This document shows, piece by piece, positions 33,688-41,813 of a stretch of DNA of 41,813 bases. Numbering within the stretch: the stretch's first letter is position 1; the number at the start of each line of letters is the position of its first letter. The translations under genes were made by a program, and so were the position numbers. A model generated the notes under the pieces. The model was given only the letters and a program-made list of their open reading frames with translations, ran no database searches and was not told the origin of the DNA. The stretch is from contig NZ_AEIU01000120.1 in assembly GCF_000165125.1 (NCBI RefSeq), positions 1-41,813 of the forward strand, given 5' to 3'. The DNA comes from Vibrio caribbeanicus ATCC BAA-2122 (GTDB taxonomy: Bacteria; Pseudomonadota; Gammaproteobacteria; Enterobacterales; Vibrionaceae).

Positions 33688-34818
33688 ATGCAAAACAGTG
33701 AATTTAAAACCCCTTTTTTTATGATCGATGAGAATAAGTTGATCGAAAACTTAAAGATTGCACAGCATCTCAAGGATATATCGGGTGCTAAATTAGTACT
33801 TGCGCTAAAGTGTTTTTCAACTTGGGGAGTCTTTGACATCATTAAACCATATTTGGATGGTACGACAAGTTCAGGCCCTTTCGAGGTGAAATTAGGTTAT
33901 GAAACATTTGGAAAGGAAACTCATGCTTATAGCGTTGGATATAGTAAAGAAGACGTGGAGGCCGTATCCACGTATTGCGATAAGTTAATCTTTAATTCAC
34001 AAAGCCAACTTCAGGCTTATCGCCATCTTGTAAAAGAAGGTACATCTATAGGCTTGAGACTTAACCCAGGCGTTAGTCATGCTTCTCAAGATCTTGCAGA
34101 TCCTGCTAGGCAGTTTTCGAGGCTTGGTGTTCACCAAGAGCAGCTCTTATCTGAATCTTTTAATTGCATTGATGGTGCGATGTTCCATATGAATTGTGAA
34201 AATAAGGATGCAGGGTCATTTTCGCAATTGCTGGAACAAATTTCTGAAAACTTTGGTGAGTATCTAAATCAACTTAAGTGGGTGAGCTTGGGTGGCGGCA
34301 TTTTTTTTACTTGGCCTGGTTATGATATTCAAACATTGGGCAAGTCGTTACGAGATTTTGCCAAAAGACATGGCGTACAAGTCTATTTGGAGCCAGGGGA
34401 GGCAATTATCACCGAAACCACAGATCTTGTTGTGACTGTTGTTGATATTGTTGAAAATGGTATGAGGACAGCAATTGTCGATTCGGCAACTGAGGCTCAT
34501 CGCTTGGACACTCTTATATATAACGAGCCAGCATCTGTGCTTGAAGCAAGTAATGATGGAGAACATCAGTATGTAATTGGCTCTTGTTCATGTTTAGCTG
34601 GTGACCAGTTTTGTATCGCTCGATTTGATAAACCACTTGAAATAGGGCAGCGATTACATATTCAGGATAGTGCAGGATATACCATGGTGAAGTTGAATTG
34701 GTTTAACGGTCTGAGAATGCCAAGTATTTATTGTCGCCGTTCTAACGGAGAAGTACGGAAACTGAATGAATTTGGTTACCAAGATTTTAAAGATGCGCTT
34801 TCAAGATGGCGAGTGTAA
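33688..34818 (+). CDS. nspC: Carboxynorspermidine decarboxylase
   Basis: NspC removes CO2 from carboxynorspermidine to give norspermidine (it also accepts carboxyspermidine). Norspermidine is the signature Vibrio triamine, used in biofilm signalling and siderophores. The 376-residue protein is a fold-III PLP decarboxylase: Schiff-base Lys41 in [43 protein letters not shown], the phosphate-binding [20 protein letters not shown] and the catalytic Cys loop [20 protein letters not shown] precedes the ATG with no strong Shine-Dalgarno, so translation may depend on the upstream gene and the hairpin between them. Confidence 0.95.
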   Translation: MQNSEFKTPFFMIDENKLIENLKIAQHLKDISGAKLVLALKCFSTWGVFDIIKPYLDGTTSSGPFEVKLGYETFGKETHAYSVGYSKEDVEAVSTYCDKLIFNSQSQLQAYRHLVKEGTSIGLRLNPGVSHASQDLADPARQFSRLGVHQEQLLSESFNCIDGAMFHMNCENKDAGSFSQLLEQISENFGEYLNQLKWVSLGGGIFFTWPGYDIQTLGKSLRDFAKRHGVQVYLEPGEAIITETTDLVVTVVDIVENGMRTAIVDSATEAHRLDTLIYNEPASVLEASNDGEHQYVIGSCSCLAGDQFCIARFDKPLEIGQRLHIQDSAGYTMVKLNWFNGLRMPSIYCRRSNGEVRKLNEFGYQDFKDALSRWRV

Positions 34819-34836
34819 TCACCTATTCGTTTATGC

Positions 34837-34868
34837 TTGGTACTGTGTTTTTCATTCTACAGTACCAA
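34837..34868. terminator. Bidirectional terminator between nspC and DUF3943 gene
   Basis: Stem TTGGTACTGT (34837-34846) / ACAGTACCAA (34859-34868), 10 bp, with a 12-base loop containing TTTTT. It lies between convergent genes. The flanking T-tract is weak (AATTATT), so moderate strength is expected. Confidence 0.65.
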
Positions 34869-34873
34869 AATTA

Positions 34874-35773
34874 TTAGAAGCTTATACTTAGCTGAGCACC
34901 ATAGAAAATTTTATCATGACTTGCGCCAGAATCGAGTGCAAATTGGCTGGCGCTAGTATTTCCAAACCAAGGGTTGCCAGTGTATGTAAACTCTGCGCTT
35001 CCACCCCAGGCATTGCTCACCCAACCATGTATATGGCCAACTGGGTTAAGTAGAAACAGAGTAATATCACCGACAAATACCGAGCCTAACACTTCTCCGC
35101 CCGAATCAATAATATCCTGCTCCTGTTCGAGCATTATTTCTCCCACAACAGCACCAAAAAATGGAGTAACAAAAATATCTTGCCACGATGGTATTTCAGC
35201 GAATGCTTCAACGCCATATTCCCAAAAAAATGTTGACATGGTAGCTGAGTATAGAAATGACTCAAATTCGTCAAAACCAGCATGCCTTGCTGCTGTGTAG
35301 TAAACACCACCAAAATAAGGATGCATTATGTAATTTAAGAAATGCTCATCTCTATCCCATATAGGTCCATTTGTTACGTTATCCTTCCACTTGGGCCCCA
35401 AGCGGCTCAAGTCGCGATCCTCCTCATCCCACTTCGTAATGGATTCAGGTAGTAGCGTCATCAACCCCACAGTCGCCACACTGAGTCCGAGAATTGTATA
35501 AGTTTGTCCTTTTAGGTAATCCCAGTCTTTCTCACTAGAAATTGATAAGTGTTTGGGCAGTGTATCCACTTCGGCATTGAGTGTTTCTTCAGTTAATCCG
35601 TAGGAAAAGTCGTCTCCTCCCTTCGTTATAGAGGCAATCTCAGGTAGTGTATGCGTAGGTGGCAGTGGTGTAATTTTGAGGTAACTCTCCAAATTTTCAT
35701 TATTGTTGTAATTTGTTGCGCTGACGGATGTAGATACTGATAGTATTAGAGCTGCTAGGTTAGTTCTTATCAT
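34874..35773 (-). CDS. DUF3943 outer-envelope protein
   Basis: A 299-residue exported protein. The signal peptide ends near SVSA (residue 19). The conserved DUF3943 block is visible as DEHFLNYIMHPYFGGVYYTA, ARHAGFDEFESFLYSATMST, FFWEYGVEAFAEIPSWQDIF and TPFFGAVVGE (about 140-215). The C-terminus ends in a beta-strand with terminal Phe (GAQLSISF), typical of outer-membrane barrels. One hydrophobic stretch (TYTILGLSVATVGLMTLLP, about 90-108) could insert in a membrane. GAGGT lies 7 bases before the ATG. The function is unknown. Confidence 0.75.
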   Translation of the reverse strand: MIRTNLAALILSVSTSVSATNYNNNENLESYLKITPLPPTHTLPEIASITKGGDDFSYGLTEETLNAEVDTLPKHLSISSEKDWDYLKGQTYTILGLSVATVGLMTLLPESITKWDEEDRDLSRLGPKWKDNVTNGPIWDRDEHFLNYIMHPYFGGVYYTAARHAGFDEFESFLYSATMSTFFWEYGVEAFAEIPSWQDIFVTPFFGAVVGEIMLEQEQDIIDSGGEVLGSVFVGDITLFLLNPVGHIHGWVSNAWGGSAEFTYTGNPWFGNTSASQFALDSGASHDKIFYGAQLSISF

Positions 35774-35949
35774 AAATGTACCTCAAAATACTATTCTGCC
35801 GATTTTCAAGTAAGTATGTAGCAAGAATATGATAATAGAAATAAGCAATTGCCTTAAATAAGAGCCGTATTCACTTAATAAAAAACGACCAAAATAAGAC
35901 TCAATTAAATAACTTAAATTTGTGATGTTATCCACTAAAAGGACAAAGT

Positions 35950-37191
35950 ATGCTAAAGATTGCACTGCTAAGCACCGGGGAAGAAGTCCTTCATGGTGAT
36001 ATTGTTGACACAAATGCTGCTTGGCTTTCCCAGCAAATGTTTGAGCAGGGGTTCAGTATCTGTAAACGTTCTACGGTTGGAGATGAGATAGGCAGTCTTA
36101 CCGAGGAGCTTGTGATGTTGAGCTTCAACTCTGATATCGTTATTGTAAATGGTGGTTTGGGACCGACTAGTGATGATTTGAGTACTGAAGCCGCTGGAAG
36201 AGCGTCTGAGCAGCCTTTGGTTTTGTTTGACGAATGGTTTGAACATATGAAAGCTTTCTTCCAAAAGCGAGGCAAAGAAATGCCTGAGTGCAACCGCAAA
36301 CAAGCTATGCTACCCAAAGGAGCGGCGATCATTCATAACCCTATTGGTACCGCATGTGGCTTTAAACTTCAATTAAATGACTGTATCTTTTATTTCACGC
36401 CTGGTGTACCAAAAGAATTTAAGTTAATGGTTACGGAACAGATCATCCCAGATTTAAGGCGAAACTATCCCGATGTGACTGGGCTCGAATGCAGCAAGTT
36501 ATACACCTTTGGCACGTCAGAGTCTGCTCTGTCTGAAAAGCTGGATAAAGTACAATTACCTGATGGTTACACTATCGGCTACCGGTGCTATTTACCTTTT
36601 ATTGAGGTTAAGCTGTTTGGGCCTAAAAACCAGTTACAAGTGCGTTTAAAAGTCCTCGACATTTTACTCAGCTTAATTAACCAACATGTTGTCAGTATTG
36701 ATGAAACTATGCAAGAGAGAGTGGCTCACTTGATTGAGGATAAAGGTTACTCAATTTCCACAGCTGAGCAGTCGACATACGGTATGCTTTCGCAATGGCT
36801 TCATACATTCCCCAAAGCAGCAAATTATTGCGGGCATGGATGGATTTTGGGAGATTCAGTTAATGTTGGTGATGAGTTGACTGACTCTCTGGCCTCCGCT
36901 TTGGCATTAGCTGCAGCCACGAGAGATAAATGTTCAACTGATATCGCAATTGTGACCGGAAAAGTGAGTGAAATAGCATTTTCGGTGGTCATTGCTGTCC
37001 CTGAAGGTGAGTGGGGACAAACCGTGACGTTTAAAGGGGAGTATGCTCAGGAAGACAGGTCAACACTGATTACGACTCTTGCAGCAGATATGATCAGGCG
37101 TTATTTGACGAGTCAGGTAATGTTTCCTGAATATGGTGTGTTTACTCGTAATAAAGAAATATTTATTCCTCGAACTATGATCGCTGATTAA
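35950..37191 (+). CDS. CinA-like protein with degenerate amidohydrolase domain
   Basis: A 413-residue protein of the CinA family. The N-terminal COG1058 domain (about 1-170) is well kept: ALLSTGEEVLHGDIVDTNAA, DIVIVNGGLGPTSDDLSTEA, NPIGTACGF and FTPGVPKEF; relatives have ADP-ribose or NAD-related pyrophosphatase activity. In the C-terminal PncC-like part (about 255-400) the usual active-site TAESCTGG reads TAEQSTYG, and the conserved Lys-containing YSNxxK segment is not recognisable. Nicotinamide-mononucleotide deamidation is therefore doubtful. AAGGA lies 6-7 bases before the ATG. It is divergent from the DUF3943 gene. Confidence 0.82.
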   Translation: MLKIALLSTGEEVLHGDIVDTNAAWLSQQMFEQGFSICKRSTVGDEIGSLTEELVMLSFNSDIVIVNGGLGPTSDDLSTEAAGRASEQPLVLFDEWFEHMKAFFQKRGKEMPECNRKQAMLPKGAAIIHNPIGTACGFKLQLNDCIFYFTPGVPKEFKLMVTEQIIPDLRRNYPDVTGLECSKLYTFGTSESALSEKLDKVQLPDGYTIGYRCYLPFIEVKLFGPKNQLQVRLKVLDILLSLINQHVVSIDETMQERVAHLIEDKGYSISTAEQSTYGMLSQWLHTFPKAANYCGHGWILGDSVNVGDELTDSLASALALAAATRDKCSTDIAIVTGKVSEIAFSVVIAVPEGEWGQTVTFKGEYAQEDRSTLITTLAADMIRRYLTSQVMFPEYGVFTRNKEIFIPRTMIAD

Positions 37192-37409
37192 TGTTACAGC
37201 AATTTAATAATACTATTATCAATTATATATAATTGATTTTAATAGTTATTACGCAAATCTAACTTTGATTTTTTTTTATGAAAAATTCATATAATTATTA
37301 AGTCAATGATTTCCAATAAAACGAGATCTTTGTGTGATTTTAAGGTGTGAATAACAACAAAGAGGCTATAGAATAACAAGCAGCAGGTGTGTTATTACGT
37401 GAGGGTAAC

Positions 37410-37664
37410 ATGTTTAATCAATCAAAAATCTTGGTTTGGTATCAGGTTTCCGATCAAAAAATCTTTTTAGGTGAAGCGTTTAGTGGAGAGGACGAAGACG
37501 TATTTTCACAATGGGTGAGTGCACCTCAAGAACCGACTGGCGACAATGTCCTCGGTTACCACCTGTCCCTGATCGACAATGATGGCAAGCAAATTGCGGA
37601 TAAGTTCGTTTCTATGTTGACGGCTGAGAGTTTACTCACGGGTCAGCGCTTAGAAGTGGATTAG
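37410..37664 (+). CDS. Small acidic hypothetical protein
   Basis: An 84-residue cytoplasmic protein of unknown function. The ATG at 37410 is chosen because GAGG stands 5 bases upstream; a GTG at 37389 is in frame but lies within the leader. The sequence (MFNQSKILVWYQVSDQKIFL, LGYHLSLIDNDGKQIADKFV) suggests a small alpha+beta domain with many acidic residues. It lies between the CinA-like gene and the convergent yfaE and is followed at once by a terminator. Confidence 0.6.
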   Translation: MFNQSKILVWYQVSDQKIFLGEAFSGEDEDVFSQWVSAPQEPTGDNVLGYHLSLIDNDGKQIADKFVSMLTAESLLTGQRLEVD

Positions 37665-37690
37665 GGTCAGAATACACTGACCTTATTATT
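37663..37690 (+). terminator. Terminator overlapping a stop codon
   Basis: Stem AGGGTCAG (37663-37670) / CTGACCTT (37677-37684) with one wobble and a 6-base loop, then ATTATTTTTT. The hairpin begins inside the TAG of the small acidic gene. It lies directly beside the 3' end of the convergent yfaE. Confidence 0.8.
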
Positions 37691-37692
37691 TT

Positions 37693-37971
37693 TTATGCAC
37701 GTTTGTCTTTTAATGTGTACTTGACATCGGTGAGTTTGATATCTGAAGTTGCACGACATATGCAAGGCAGAATTTCGTTAGGTTGTAGATAAGCCATTGC
37801 AAAACCCGTGTACTCAACCTGACCCTCGACAAGTTTACACCGACAAGAACCGCAGTGTCCGTCCCTGCATTGATATTCAGGTTCAAGGCCCGCTTTTTCA
37901 AGTGATTGTAAAATACAATCACTTGAAAGGCTGTCTAACATAATAACATCGTTAACTTTAATTTTTGGCAT
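37693..37971 (-). CDS. yfaE: 2Fe-2S ferredoxin YfaE
   Basis: YfaE is the small ferredoxin that maintains or repairs the diiron-tyrosyl radical cofactor of NrdB. The 92-residue protein has the plant-type cluster ligands Cys35, Cys40 and Cys43 in YQCRDGHCGSCRC and a fourth Cys in LPCICRA (70 or 72). Its start overlaps the nrdB stop by one base (TAATG), placing it last in the nrdA-nrdB-yfaE operon, as in E. coli. Confidence 0.93.
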   Translation of the reverse strand: MPKIKVNDVIMLDSLSSDCILQSLEKAGLEPEYQCRDGHCGSCRCKLVEGQVEYTGFAMAYLQPNEILPCICRATSDIKLTDVKYTLKDKRA

Positions 37972-39104
37972 TAAAGTTCGAAGTCCTTAAAATCGTCAAC
38001 GCGGACATCGCTATCTATCTGTCCGACAAGGTAGGACGATATCTCTGCTTCTTGCGGTGCAACTTGAACGTTGTCAGATGAAAGCCAAGCATTTATCCAT
38101 GGTATCGGATTACTTGTTGCCTCTGGATAAGCTGCATCTAAACCGACGGCTTGCATACGAATATTGGTAATGTATTCGACATACTGGCTCAAAATATCTT
38201 TGTTAAGACCGATCATTGACCCATCTTTAAATAAATATTCTGCCCACTCTTTTTCTTGCTCTGCGGCGTCTTTAAAAAGGTCAAAACATTCTTGTTTGCA
38301 CTCTTCAGCGATTTGCATAAAAGAAAAGTCATCTTGGCCATTACGCAGTAGATTAATCATGTGTTGAGTGCCAGTGAGGTGAAGAGCTTCATCTCGTGCT
38401 ATCAGTTTAATGATCTTGGCGTTGCCTTCCATCAATTCACGCTCGGCAAAGGCAAAAGAACAGGCAAAACTGACGTAAAAGCGTATTGCTTCTAATGCAT
38501 TAACAGACATTAGACACAGATACAGTTTCTTTTTCAAGTTGTGAAGACTAACGTTAACTTCTTCACCACCGATGACGTGTTTACCTTCGCCATAACGATG
38601 ATAGTCATTCGTCAACTGAATCAAGTCATCGTAATAATGCGAAATATCTTCAGCACGTTTCAAGATATGTTCATTTTCAACAATATCATCAAAAACAAGT
38701 CCTGGATCATTCACTATGTTACGAATGATGTGGGTGTATGAGCGAGAATGAATTGTTTCAGAGAACGACCAAGTTTCAATCCATGTTTCAACCTCTGGTA
38801 ATGAAACAAGAGGAAGCAAGGCAACGTTTGGACTTCGGCCTTGGATCGAGTCTAGGAGCGTTTGGTATTTCAAATTGGAGATGAAAATATGTTTTTCATG
38901 CTCAGGTAGCTTATTGAAATCAATACGATCGCTTGAAACGTCAACCTCTTCCGGACGCCAGAAAAAGGATAGCTGCTTCTCGATGAGTTTTTCAAAAATC
39001 TCAAACTTTTGTTGATCGTATCGAGCGACATTTACCGACTGACCTAAAAACATGGGCTCTTTAAGCTGGTCATTTTTAGTTCGGTTGAAAGTACTGTAAG
39101 CCAT
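37971..39104 (-). CDS. nrdB: Ribonucleotide reductase class Ia, beta subunit
   Basis: NrdB carries the diferric-tyrosyl radical that starts ribonucleotide reduction. The 377-residue protein keeps the ligands and radical site one position later than E. coli: Asp85 (TLLDSIQGR), Glu116 and His119 ([10 protein letters not shown]) and radical Tyr123 ([11 protein letters not shown]). It also has the second helix pair with [14 protein letters not shown]. The C-terminus [20 protein letters not shown] is the tail that docks on NrdA. GAGG stands before the ATG. It follows nrdA by 73 bases that hold a hairpin. Confidence 0.97.
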   Translation of the reverse strand: MAYSTFNRTKNDQLKEPMFLGQSVNVARYDQQKFEIFEKLIEKQLSFFWRPEEVDVSSDRIDFNKLPEHEKHIFISNLKYQTLLDSIQGRSPNVALLPLVSLPEVETWIETWSFSETIHSRSYTHIIRNIVNDPGLVFDDIVENEHILKRAEDISHYYDDLIQLTNDYHRYGEGKHVIGGEEVNVSLHNLKKKLYLCLMSVNALEAIRFYVSFACSFAFAERELMEGNAKIIKLIARDEALHLTGTQHMINLLRNGQDDFSFMQIAEECKQECFDLFKDAAEQEKEWAEYLFKDGSMIGLNKDILSQYVEYITNIRMQAVGLDAAYPEATSNPIPWINAWLSSDNVQVAPQEAEISSYLVGQIDSDVRVDDFKDFEL

Positions 39105-39125
39105 ATTGCCTCAATCTTTTTTTGG

Positions 39126-39144
39126 GCCCCTCGTGTTGAGGGGC
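39126..39144 (-). promoter_or_regulatory. Hairpin between nrdA and nrdB
   Basis: GCCCCTC / GAGGGGC (39126-39132, 39138-39144), a 7-bp GC-rich stem with a 5-base loop. In the direction of transcription it is followed by A-tracts, not U-tracts, so it cannot be a classical terminator. It may protect the nrdA mRNA 3' end or set subunit ratio. Confidence 0.6.
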
Positions 39145-39177
39145 AAATCATTACTTCAGTGTAAAATGTTAACCGTA

Positions 39178-41460
39178 TTAAATCTTACAACCACCACCAG
39201 CACAATCATCATCTTGTGGCTGTACGGCATCTTTTTGGTCGTCACTCGCGCCATCACGCGTGTTGTGGTAATAGAGAGTCTTCACACCATACTTGTATGC
39301 TGTGAGAAGGTCTTGTAATAACTTCTTCATTGGCACTTTACCACTCTCAAAGCGAGTTGGGTCGTAGTTGGTATTTGCCGATATTGCCTGGTCAACGAAT
39401 TTTTGCATGATACCAACTAAGTGCAAATAACCATCGTTAGAGCCAATATCCCATAGAAGTTCGTAGTTTTCTTTATATTCAGAGAACTCAGGTACAACTT
39501 GTTTCAAAATACCATCTTTAGATGCTTTTATTGACACATACCCTCGAGGCGGTTCGATACCGTTGGTTGCATTTGAAATTTGCGATGAGGTCTCTGATGG
39601 CATCAATGCAGTGAGCGTTGAGTTGCGCAGTCCATGTTCGACGATTTCTTCTCGTAGGCTATCCCAATCGTAGTGAAGAGGTTCATCGCAAATAGAGTCC
39701 GTGTCTTTTTTGTAAGTATCAATAGGTAATAGGCCTTTTGCGTAGTTTGTTTCATGGAACAAAGGGCATTTACCTTGCTCTTTTGCAAGATTCACAGACG
39801 CCTTTAAAAGGTGATATTGAATTGCTTCGAATGTTCTGTGTGTTAATCCATTGGCGCTACCATCTGAGTACTTAACGCCATTTTTTGCTAAATAGTACGC
39901 ATAGTTGATCACACCAACGCCTAAAGTACGACGATTCATCGTTGATTTGTAAGCCGCAGGAAGTGGATAGTCTTGGTAGTCAAGTAGGGCATCTAAAGCT
40001 CGAACAACAAGGTCAGAGAGTTCAGCAAAGTCATCCAGAGACTTTATCGCACCTAAATTGAAAGCTGATAAAGTACAAAGTGCTATTTCACCTGAGTCAT
40101 CTTCAACGTTTGACAATGGCTTGGTAGGGAGCGCTATTTCAAGGCACAAGTTTGATTGTCTAACAGGTGCTACTTGCGAGTCGAATGGGCTATGAGTATT
40201 ACAGTGATCAACGTTTTGGATATAAATACGTCCGGTTGATGCACGCTCTTGCATTAAGATAGAGAAAAGCTCTATAGCCTTTACTGTTTCTTTTTTGACA
40301 GTATCATCATTTTCATACTGGACGTATAGGCGCTCAAATTTGTCTTGATCTTCGAAAAATGCGTCATACAAACCGGGCACATCAGACGGGGAGAACAAGG
40401 TGATATTTCCACCTTCAACAAGTCGTTGATACATCAGTCGGTTCAATTGTACACCGTAGTCCATGTGCCGGACTCTGTTTTCCTCGACACCTCGGTTATT
40501 TTTTAGCACCATGAGAGCACGTGACTCACCATGCCAAATAGGGTAGAAGAGTGTGGCTGCACCACCGCGGACTCCGCCTTGAGAACAGCACTTAACCGCC
40601 GTTTGGAAATACTTGTAAAAAGGAATACAACCGGTATGGAACGCTTCACCGCCGCGAATTTCGGAGCCAAGCGCGCGAATACGTCCTGCATTGATACCAA
40701 TGCCTGCTCGTTGAGAAACATACCTAACGATCGAACTTGCAGTCGCGTTGATAGAATCCAAGCTATCGCCACATTCGATTAATACACACGAACTAAACTG
40801 GCGAGTCGGAGTTCTTACACCTGCCATTATTGGAGTAGGAAGTGAAATCTTAAAGGTCGACGTCGCGTCATAAAACCGCTTGATGTAGCTGAGGCGATTG
40901 TGTTTGGGATATTTAGCGAATAAGCAAGCAGCAACTAAAATGTATAAAAACTGTGCGCTCTCAAAAATTTGACCAGAAACTCTATTTTGTACAAAGTACT
41001 TACCTTCTAGCTGTTTAACTGCAGCGTAAGAAAAATCAAGATCACGTTTGTGGTCGATAAACGAGTCCAACTCTACAAGTTCAGCTTGAGTGTAATCTTC
41101 TAAGATATGCTTATCGTATTTACCGCTTTCTACGAGTTTGGTTACGTGTTCAAACAGAGTCGGCGGCTCATACTGACCATAGGCTTTTTTGCGTAGGTGA
41201 AATACAGCTAGTCTTGCAGCTAAGTATTGATAATCTGGTGTTTCCTCTGAGATAAGGTCTGCAGCTGATTTTATGATTGTCTCATGGATATCAGAAGTCG
41301 TAATACCGTCATAAAACTGGATGTGGGCACGCAGCTCAACTTGAGAAACGGATACGTTGTCCAAGCCTTCAGCAGCCCATGTGATGACACGGTGAATTTT
41401 TTCTAAATCGATACTTTCTTTACGTCCGTCACGTTTAGTAACGGTAAGTTGTTGGTTCAT
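39178..41460 (-). CDS. nrdA: Ribonucleotide reductase class Ia, alpha subunit
   Basis: NrdA is the catalytic subunit that makes dNDPs from NDPs. The 760-residue protein starts with the ATP-cone (MNQQLTVTKRDGRKESIDLE), which senses ATP/dATP. Active-site cysteines are seen in RQFSSCVLIECGDS, SNLCLEIALP and IALCTLSAFNLG, and the C-terminal redox pair Cys753/Cys758 in DDCAGGGCKI. Length and order match E. coli NrdA (761). The Shine-Dalgarno is modest (GAAG) before the ATG. It leads the nrdA-nrdB-yfaE operon; upstream promoter, DnaA and NrdR-type sites point to control by replication status and nucleotide level. Confidence 0.97.
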   Translation of the reverse strand: MNQQLTVTKRDGRKESIDLEKIHRVITWAAEGLDNVSVSQVELRAHIQFYDGITTSDIHETIIKSAADLISEETPDYQYLAARLAVFHLRKKAYGQYEPPTLFEHVTKLVESGKYDKHILEDYTQAELVELDSFIDHKRDLDFSYAAVKQLEGKYFVQNRVSGQIFESAQFLYILVAACLFAKYPKHNRLSYIKRFYDATSTFKISLPTPIMAGVRTPTRQFSSCVLIECGDSLDSINATASSIVRYVSQRAGIGINAGRIRALGSEIRGGEAFHTGCIPFYKYFQTAVKCCSQGGVRGGAATLFYPIWHGESRALMVLKNNRGVEENRVRHMDYGVQLNRLMYQRLVEGGNITLFSPSDVPGLYDAFFEDQDKFERLYVQYENDDTVKKETVKAIELFSILMQERASTGRIYIQNVDHCNTHSPFDSQVAPVRQSNLCLEIALPTKPLSNVEDDSGEIALCTLSAFNLGAIKSLDDFAELSDLVVRALDALLDYQDYPLPAAYKSTMNRRTLGVGVINYAYYLAKNGVKYSDGSANGLTHRTFEAIQYHLLKASVNLAKEQGKCPLFHETNYAKGLLPIDTYKKDTDSICDEPLHYDWDSLREEIVEHGLRNSTLTALMPSETSSQISNATNGIEPPRGYVSIKASKDGILKQVVPEFSEYKENYELLWDIGSNDGYLHLVGIMQKFVDQAISANTNYDPTRFESGKVPMKKLLQDLLTAYKYGVKTLYYHNTRDGASDDQKDAVQPQDDDCAGGGCKI

Positions 41461-41567
41461 TCTGCTTCATTTCCCTAACAAAACGCGTTAAAGCCGTATT
41501 TTTGTGTAAATCTTGTAAAATACGTTCTGGCCTTGTGATCGAAGTCTATCTATATGTTAATGGTCAA

Positions 41568-41583
41568 ACACAACATATAGGGG
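41568..41583 (-). promoter_or_regulatory. Probable NrdR box
   Basis: ACACAACATATAGGGG matches the published NrdR consensus ACACWATATATWGTGT at 13 of 16 positions. It lies just downstream of the predicted nrdA start point. A weaker match (9 of 16) at 41600-41615 overlaps the -10, about three helical turns away, as expected for paired NrdR boxes. Confidence 0.6.
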
Positions 41584-41603
41584 TCGACTGGTGTACGACT
41601 TAC

Positions 41604-41632
41604 AAGATAGTGCTATATACGTAGGTTTTCAA
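41604..41632 (-). promoter_or_regulatory. Promoter of nrdA operon
   Basis: On the minus strand, -35 TTGAAA (41632-41627) and -10 TATCTT (41609-41604) are separated by exactly 17 bases. Transcription should begin near 41597, giving a leader of roughly 137 bases. Confidence 0.65.
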
Positions 41633-41652
41633 GTTACAGATCTGGGATGACT

Positions 41653-41661
41653 TGTGGATAA
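41653..41661 (-). promoter_or_regulatory. DnaA box upstream of nrdA
   Basis: TTATCCACA on the minus strand is a perfect high-affinity DnaA box, about 20 bases upstream of the -35. In E. coli DnaA boxes also precede nrdAB and link its expression to replication initiation. A weaker variant, TTTTCCACA, lies at 41798-41790. Confidence 0.75.
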
Positions 41662-41813
41662 CTAACAAAATTAAAAAAAACAGTAAGTGTCTACTAACCG
41701 ACGAAGTAAAGCATTGTAGGATTGTAGATAATTACCGTTTGACTATCGGTTTATTATTAAACACAAACAAAAAAAAATCCCTTGATCTTTGTGGAAAATT
41801 GTCTCAGCTTTTA

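Noticed and set aside
35928-35936. TTATCCACT as a DnaA box before the CinA-like gene
   Set aside because: It has one mismatch in the last base, no second box and no promoter arrangement to support it.
35968-36332. Two antisense ORFs of about 110 codons
   Set aside because: They are shadows of the well-supported CinA-like gene on the other strand.
1-41813. CRISPR array, prophage or transposase genes
   Set aside because: No regularly spaced short repeats and no integrase, transposase or phage structural motifs were seen in any large frame.

Overview
The window looks like a chromosomal segment of a marine gammaproteobacterium, most likely a Vibrio or a close relative. The main evidence is the three-gene norspermidine pathway (fused diaminobutyrate aminotransferase/decarboxylase, carboxynorspermidine dehydrogenase, nspC) lying next to nhaA. 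Supporting evidence is the class Ia ribonucleotide reductase operon with its ferredoxin (nrdA-nrdB-yfaE), and the rplY / radD / rsuA / bcr neighbourhood, whose order is shared with enterobacteria. No rRNA, tRNA, CRISPR array, transposase, integrase or phage gene was seen.

Layout. 1-8.2 kb: a lipoprotein with a seven-repeat FG-GAP beta-propeller, a small putative lipoprotein on the other strand, a long intergenic stretch with two plus-strand hairpin/T-tract signals (possible small RNA), a periplasmic gamma-glutamyltransferase, then a minus-strand pair in which a DUF4234-like membrane protein overlaps an exported DUF3857/transglutaminase-like protein. 8.2-14.6 kb is accessory-looking and AT-rich: two degenerate copies of the same gene 3' end (44 of 48 bases identical, same reading frame) flank a 1.5 kb segment with a VOC protein and a small unknown ORF. 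They are followed by a DHH phosphoesterase, an exported unknown, a GNAT acetyltransferase, two membrane-anchored unknowns and a truncated ORF that runs into the rplY terminator. A REP-like intergenic sequence occurs twice, once exactly where the homology between the two gene remnants ends.

14.6-23.2 kb is housekeeping: rplY, a small GT2-like protein, a PepSY-protein/response-regulator/sensor-kinase operon (minus strand), radD, and on the plus strand rsuA, bcr and a DUF2913 gene. 23.2-27.5 kb is a three-gene ABC export operon (LolD-like ATPase, large double-FtsX permease, CrtC/AttH-type lipocalin-like protein), resembling AttEFGH with the permeases as one polypeptide. 27.7-34.9 kb holds nhaA and the norspermidine operon. 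In that operon aspartate semialdehyde becomes diaminobutyrate, then diaminopropane, then carboxynorspermidine, then norspermidine. 34.9-37.7 kb holds a DUF3943 envelope protein, a CinA-like protein with a degenerate C-terminal amidohydrolase motif, and a small acidic unknown.

37.7-41.8 kb is nrdA-nrdB-yfaE on the minus strand. The upstream region has a good sigma70 promoter, a perfect DnaA box and a probable NrdR box, consistent with replication-coupled control of dNTP supply.

The most unusual items are the duplicated gene 3' end with its REP-like breakpoint, the possible small RNA before ggt, the 93-bp in-frame duplication in the PepSY gene, and the dyad structures in front of the GNAT and norspermidine genes. 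Nothing seen amounts to a clearly new multi-gene system; the best candidate for an uncharacterised module is the DUF4234-like/transglutaminase-like pair.
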